From positions 4,836,001-4,900,000 of the forward strand of contig NC_007777.1 of NCBI RefSeq assembly GCF_000013345.1: 64,000 bases of DNA, written 5' to 3'. Every line of letters starts with the position of its first letter. Within the stretch, counting starts at the first letter, position 1. Below are positions 59,930 to 64,000 of this stretch, in pieces. This stretch comes from Frankia casuarinae (GTDB lineage: Bacteria > Actinomycetota > Actinomycetes > Frankiales > Frankiaceae). The translations under genes and the position numbers were made by a program. Under the pieces are notes generated by a model. That model had not been told where the DNA came from and did not search any database. It saw only the letters and a list, made by a program, of their open reading frames with translations.

Positions 59930-61356
59930 AGCCCGGCCAGCCACACGTCGGAACCCGATCCAGCCGCCGGCACCGACATCCCGTCAGGTGGATCATCACC
60001 GTGATCCCCGGCATATAGACCACGCCCCGCGTAGGTCCATGCCCCGAGGGCCAACGTGTCGGGATCGCCGTCCGGACGGCCGAACGCATCCACCGGCACC
60101 CGGCCCGACATCGCCGCACCGATCGTGCGCGACCAGACTCGCCGCACCGTCCGCAGCGCACCAAACGTGGTCGAGTACCGCCGCGACTTTGACAGCCAGT
60201 GACCACCAAAGCCCATTTGGTGAGACCAGCGGACCAGTCGCGGGACATCGCCGGAGTCCCGGCCGAGTGCCGCATCCAACGCCGCCGTGAACGTGGCGTC
60301 GTGGCCGAGCCGCCAGCAGGTCTCCACCAACCGGCGCACATGCGGAACCAGGACCAGCCGGCCGAGTGCGGCCAGCGACCGCACCGGATGATCCAACGCC
60401 CCACCGGCCGCCGCAGACTTCGTGATGTACTTCGCCAGGTAGTTACTGACCCGCCCGACGTCGGTGGGCCCATCCAGCGCGATACGCCGGATATCGACCT
60501 GCACACCCCAGCGCACCGCCCACCCATCCCCGGCACCAGCGCCGGCGTCGAGGGTGGCCGCGTCCGGATCGGGAGCAGGCACCGAAACCGACCCGACCAC
60601 GCCCCGCAGAGCGTCCGCGACCAGCTCACCAGCCGCCCACGCCGGAGGAGCCGAGCCGGGACCGTCCGGACCGTCCACCCGGACCACCACATGCAGATGC
60701 ACGACCCCGCGTTGTTGCATTTCCGCGACCTTGACGAAGCTCAACCGCGCCGCACGGCGCAGCCCCGCCACCGTCAGACCGGCCGCCGCCGCCACCGCCG
60801 ATTCCGTCGCGTCCCGCGTGGCCTTCCACAACCGGGGAACAAGCGCGTTCCAGACCACCGACCGGCCGTAGCCGTAGCAGTCCGGGCAGATCGGGGAACC
60901 GAGCCGGGAATCATCCTCGCGGTGCCGCTCATGACAACCCGCCGGTTTCCCGTGCGGGCACAGTCCCCGCCGGGGGTGACATGCCTGCACTGGACCGGTT
61001 TTCCCGCCGTACTGGCGGCGGGAATGCACCGGCCCGAACGACGGCGCGGTCAGGGTGACGAACCACGCCGGATGCCCGGTCACCGTCTCCGGCACGCCCT
61101 TGCCGCCCGCGAGCCCAGCCAGGACCAGCCGCCAGGCGTCCCGCTTGTAGACCGCCGAGCACGCCGGGCACGCCGACTCACGCCGGTTGTTGCACCGCAC
61201 ATGCAACACGCCGCCCGGCTCACCCGCCGAGGTGAACGCGCGGCGGACCTCACCGGTACCAACATCCACATGATCGACATGGCCGGAGAGGCGGATCGGC
61301 CGGGAACAGCCACCCGCGACCGGCCGGTTTTCGGGCAAGCTCACGCCCACGTCCAC
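59926..61356 (-). CDS. RepSA-like replication initiator
   Basis: A 476-residue initiator. Cysteine pairs (CNNRRESACPACS; CPHGKPAGCHE; CPDCYGYG) form zinc ribbons. VVHLHVVVRVDG (about residue 218) is an HUH metal motif, and VSNYLAKYITK (about 305) carries the candidate nicking tyrosine. These match RepSA of pSAM2-like AICEs, which replicate by rolling circle after excision. GTG 61356 lacks a good ribosome site, so the start is uncertain. Confidence 0.87.
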   Translation of the reverse strand: MDVGVSLPENRPVAGGCSRPIRLSGHVDHVDVGTGEVRRAFTSAGEPGGVLHVRCNNRRESACPACSAVYKRDAWRLVLAGLAGGKGVPETVTGHPAWFVTLTAPSFGPVHSRRQYGGKTGPVQACHPRRGLCPHGKPAGCHERHREDDSRLGSPICPDCYGYGRSVVWNALVPRLWKATRDATESAVAAAAGLTVAGLRRAARLSFVKVAEMQQRGVVHLHVVVRVDGPDGPGSAPPAWAAGELVADALRGVVGSVSVPAPDPDAATLDAGAGAGDGWAVRWGVQVDIRRIALDGPTDVGRVSNYLAKYITKSAAAGGALDHPVRSLAALGRLVLVPHVRRLVETCWRLGHDATFTAALDAALGRDSGDVPRLVRWSHQMGFGGHWLSKSRRYSTTFGALRTVRRVWSRTIGAAMSGRVPVDAFGRPDGDPDTLALGAWTYAGRGLYAGDHGDDPPDGMSVPAAGSGSDVWLAGL

Positions 61357-61887
61357 GGAAATTCACCGCGTCCTTTCACCGCACAGGCGCAGCCCGACCC
61401 GGACGAACCCACAGGCCGGCCGCAGCGCCACACGGAAACGAGAACGAGACAGAAAAAGACCGGAAGATCAACAGCGGCGGACCTCAGCCGCCAGCCGGAG
61501 CTACCCGGTCAACCCGTGAACGAGAGAGAACCTGATCACCGACAGGACACGCCACATGCGGCACATCTGCACCCCAGACGGAACGTCAACACGACTGGAC
61601 GCGAACCACGAGGACACGTGGCCCACGGTGCAGCAGCCCGAGCCCGGTCCTGCCGCTCCCAGGCGGCTCAACGCGGACAGCTCGTCTATGTGGCGTACTG
61701 CCTTACATGGCGCAGGGACCGGAGCCCCTCGAATGCCTACATCTACTATACCTATGTCCGTACGAAGATTCTACCTTTTTGAATGAATCGGCGAGCCGTC
61801 GAACCTATCCCGGAGGATCAAGATCTGTCCCTACGGCCCCGGCGACCGATCAGGCAGACGCCCAGGCCAACGGGTGCTGTAGGGGAG
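61357..61887. other. Element control region, possible origin
   Basis: About 530 bp between the rep gene and the pterin dehydratase. Positions 61735-61790 are AT-rich. A rolling-circle origin is expected near rep, but no nick-site hairpin is certain. No gene seen. Confidence 0.4.
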
Positions 61888-61919
61888 CCCAGCGGGCCGG
61901 AGAGTCTCGGCCCGCTGGG
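61888..61919 (-). terminator. Hairpin terminator after pterin dehydratase gene
   Basis: A 12-bp perfect stem (CCCAGCGGGCCG and complement) closes an 8-nt loop, 13 bp past the gene stop at 61933. No long T-tract is present, as is common in actinobacteria. Confidence 0.75.
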
Positions 61920-61932
61920 TCGGCCTCTTCGG

Positions 61933-62256
61933 CTATCCCGCCGCTTCCGCCTGGACGTAGCGGGCCAGCACGGCTTCGATGCGGTCGACTAGCCGGAAGT
62001 CCAGGTCGGTGATCCGCTGTCCGGCGCTGTAGGTGGTGAGACTGAACGTCAGTTCTCCCCAGTGCAGTTCGACGTCCGGGTGGTGCTCCAGTTCCTTCGC
62101 GGCCTCGGCCACCGTGCCCAGAGCCTCGATCGCGGCGTAGTACTCCACGGGGAACGTCTTGTGGATCTCCTCGCGGTCGGTGGCCTTCACCCATCCGTCC
62201 AGCGCGGCCAGACGTCGAGTGACTTCCTCGGCCGGTAGCGGGTCGCGTAGTCCCAT
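61933..62256 (-). CDS. Pterin-4a-carbinolamine dehydratase
   Basis: A 107-residue PCD/DCoH-fold enzyme that dehydrates 4a-hydroxytetrahydrobiopterin. Motif LEHHPDVELHWGELTFSL with TTYSAGQRITDLD gives the catalytic histidines and the family C-terminus. Length is typical. It lies 15 bp downstream of the XRE regulator on the same strand and within the integrative element. No aromatic-amino-acid hydroxylase is nearby, so its role there is unclear. Confidence 0.92.
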   Translation of the reverse strand: MGLRDPLPAEEVTRRLAALDGWVKATDREEIHKTFPVEYYAAIEALGTVAEAAKELEHHPDVELHWGELTFSLTTYSAGQRITDLDFRLVDRIEAVLARYVQAEAAG

Positions 62257-62271
62257 GCCCGTTGTTCCTTC

Positions 62272-63783
62272 CTACAGCGTCGCCAGTTGAGCTTTGACCT
62301 GTCGTCCGGTCTCATGGTCATGCCACGGCGTGAGGTGGTGCCAAACTCCGTGGAGCTCCTGCCGTAGCCGCGCCGAACTGGTCTCCCGGGCGACGGTGAC
62401 CGCGTGCGTCACGGCGTCGGCGGCGGCCTCCGGGTTCCCGGCCTGAGCATGCGAGGTGGCTTGCCGTGCCTGGTACACGCCCTTGTCCCGGCGGGCCGTG
62501 GCGGGCAGGGCGGAGATGACCTGCTCCCACAGTGGCAGGGCCTCGCGGCCGAGGCCGAGACGGTTGTAGCAGGTGGCCCGCTGCACCTCGATGTAGCCGG
62601 GGGTGCGCCGGCAGGCGTTGAACCACGGGTAGTCGTCATCGACGCGGACCAGCAGGGCCGCGGCCTTGTCCAGGGCGTAGTCTGCGCCGCGCCGGTCGCC
62701 GATGAGGGCGTAGCCGTGGGCGGTCTGCTGCATCGCCTGTACCCGGACCTTTGCGCACAGGCCGTTCCCGTCCGTCAGGGCCGCGCTGGTCAGATCGAGG
62801 GTGCCGGGTCCATCCTGCTGGTCGGTACAGATCATCGCCTTGTTCGTCAGGGCGTGTCGGACGAGTTGGGTGTCTCCCACCCGGTGGGCGAGTTCGAGAG
62901 CCTGGTTCGCCCAGTGCGACGCGCTCACGAGGTCCCCGGCATCCTGGTAGAGCCAGGTCATCAGGCCCGCGTAGGCGACGCTCGTGCGCAACAGGGCGTG
63001 CCGTTCGGGGCCCCGGGCCACACGCAGGAACTGCCGGATGAGTTCCTGCTGCACCAGCACCGACGGAATCACGGTGTGCGGCCCCAACGCGGCCTCGGCC
63101 CGGTAGTAGCCGTCAAGCTGAGCCGCCAGATACTCGATGGCCTCAGGTGCAACCTGCTGATACGACGCCAAGGGCATGACCGCGCCCCCGACCAGGAACC
63201 CGGCACCGCTTCCCGCGAGAAACGTGCGCCGGTCGATGGCCACGATGACCACCTCCCCTACGTGTGCGATCACCCGGTACGGGTCAGCCGGCGGACCCGC
63301 GCTGTCTGTGAGCGGTACCCCGAGGATGCCGGGAACCGCCGATGCGGTGGGAGAGCCAACCGGGGCAGGGGGTGCCTCGCTGGGGCGCGGCCGTGGGAGC
63401 TTGAACCACAGCAGGTCTTCCGGGATGCACAGGACCTCGGCCCACCGGATGAGCTTCGTAAGGTCGGTCACCGGCTCACCCGACTCGATGCGGCTCAACT
63501 GGGTCTGAGTGATGCCCATCCACCCGGCCACCATCTCCTGAGACAGGAGAACAGTGTGATGAGGGTGGTTGCGGTAGGCCGCGATCACCCGGCCCATGTG
63601 CCGCTCATCAAGGGCGTCCCGAAGCTGATCGGAGGCGGTCCAGAACCCGGCCGGCACCTCCGGCGCAGCCGTGCCCCGTTCCCGAGCCCGGCGCTGGCAG
63701 GGCCCACACGATCCCCGGTCGTTGTCCCGGGCAAGGCGCGTGCCACACCGGCAGTAGCGAGAATCGTCTACCTGGTCACTCAT
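62272..63783 (-). CDS. XRE-family regulator with C-terminal repeat domain
   Basis: A 503-residue regulator. An N-terminal cysteine cluster (YCRCGTRLA; CGPCQ) precedes a Cro/C1-type HTH (LSQEMVAGWMGITQTQLSRIESG), then a Pro-rich linker. The C-terminal 300 residues are helical, TPR-like (HALLRTSVAYAGLMTWLYQD; ALTNKAMICTDQ). Such proteins often control actinobacterial mobile elements or secondary metabolism. It is the first gene of a two-gene unit with the pterin dehydratase. Substrate or peptide ligand is unknown. Confidence 0.88.
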   Translation of the reverse strand: MSDQVDDSRYCRCGTRLARDNDRGSCGPCQRRARERGTAAPEVPAGFWTASDQLRDALDERHMGRVIAAYRNHPHHTVLLSQEMVAGWMGITQTQLSRIESGEPVTDLTKLIRWAEVLCIPEDLLWFKLPRPRPSEAPPAPVGSPTASAVPGILGVPLTDSAGPPADPYRVIAHVGEVVIVAIDRRTFLAGSGAGFLVGGAVMPLASYQQVAPEAIEYLAAQLDGYYRAEAALGPHTVIPSVLVQQELIRQFLRVARGPERHALLRTSVAYAGLMTWLYQDAGDLVSASHWANQALELAHRVGDTQLVRHALTNKAMICTDQQDGPGTLDLTSAALTDGNGLCAKVRVQAMQQTAHGYALIGDRRGADYALDKAAALLVRVDDDYPWFNACRRTPGYIEVQRATCYNRLGLGREALPLWEQVISALPATARRDKGVYQARQATSHAQAGNPEAAADAVTHAVTVARETSSARLRQELHGVWHHLTPWHDHETGRQVKAQLATL

Positions 63784-63961
63784 CGCAGTGACGCCCCTTC
63801 GTGACCTCCCAGGCCCGGATCGTGCTTACGCAGTCTATCCAGCGCCGCGGGCCGCTCATACCTACGACGCATGGCGCCTATGCGTGCCACGTCTAGTGAT
63901 CACGAATCGTTGATTTCACACTTGCCCCAGGCCCCGGGGCCGGGTCGAGGAAAGCCGTTCT

Positions 63962-64000
63962 TCAGATGACGGCGGTGGGCTCCTCGGCCTCGGGTGCCGC
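63962..64000 (-). CDS. C-terminal end of a leftward gene (partial)
   Basis: Read leftwards from the right edge, the last codons are AAPEAEEPTAVI followed by TGA (63962-63964). The Glu/Pro/Ala tail looks like a natural C-terminus, but twelve codons are too few for a family call. It may belong to the integrative element. Confidence 0.3.
   Translation of the reverse strand, partial: AAPEAEEPTAVI

Overview
The window is high-GC, codon-biased actinobacterial DNA. The gene set (SpoIIE-type phosphatase and RsbW-like ATPases, MMPL transporters, a DUF574-type SAM methyltransferase, a RepSA-like replication initiator with a serine integrase, several IS families) together with many in-frame short tandem repeats best fits a Frankia-like member of the Frankiales. 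That assignment is inferred from gene content; no 16S rRNA is present.

Layout. 1-6.5 kb: a signalling block with a multi-HAMP histidine kinase cut by the left edge, a large ATPase-GAF-PP2C phosphatase and a second RsbW-like ATPase. 6.7-23.6 kb: a secreted protein, then an NRPS-independent siderophore locus. A type III PLP decarboxylase diverges from a translationally coupled operon: diaminobutyrate aminotransferase, diaminobutyrate decarboxylase, IucA/IucC synthetase, N-monooxygenase, second IucA/IucC synthetase and a glutamine-synthetase-like ligase. A good IdeR/DmdR iron box lies 31 bp before the first operon gene. The order resembles rhizobactin-type rhbABC-EF, but no RhbD-like acetyltransferase is present. 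An MMPL exporter converges on the operon and is divergent from a TetR gene broken by an in-frame TAG. 23.6-32.3 kb: GpgS-like glycosyltransferase, membrane diguanylate cyclase, FkbM methyltransferase, and gcvP preceded by a glycine riboswitch.

33-46.4 kb is a decayed accessory zone. It holds a cation/proton antiporter split by a complete ISAs1-family element (perfect 21-bp ends, 10-bp target duplication), remnants of IS607, ISKra4 and integrase-core transposases, a broken protein kinase, a LmbE-like deacetylase, and a MoxR ATPase lacking its Walker B glutamate. 42-50 kb carries a FUSC-family membrane protein, a CHRD-like secreted protein, a DUF574 methyltransferase and an MMPL paralogue lacking both Asp-Tyr proton-relay pairs. 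A tRNA-Thr(TGT) follows.

51-58 kb: dnaE1 lies between two same-orientation IS6-like copies, followed by a DUF433/DUF5615 toxin-antitoxin pair and a third, truncated IS6-like copy. That third transposase gene stops exactly where an integrative element begins: serine integrase (frameshifted), small partner gene, RepSA-like initiator, pterin-4a-carbinolamine dehydratase and XRE regulator. The element appears to continue beyond the right edge, so this is probably an AICE-like element inserted in an IS transposase gene.

Recurring themes are tandem repeats whose period is a multiple of 3 bp, inside unrelated genes and in two intergenic regions, and many gene disruptions of different ages.
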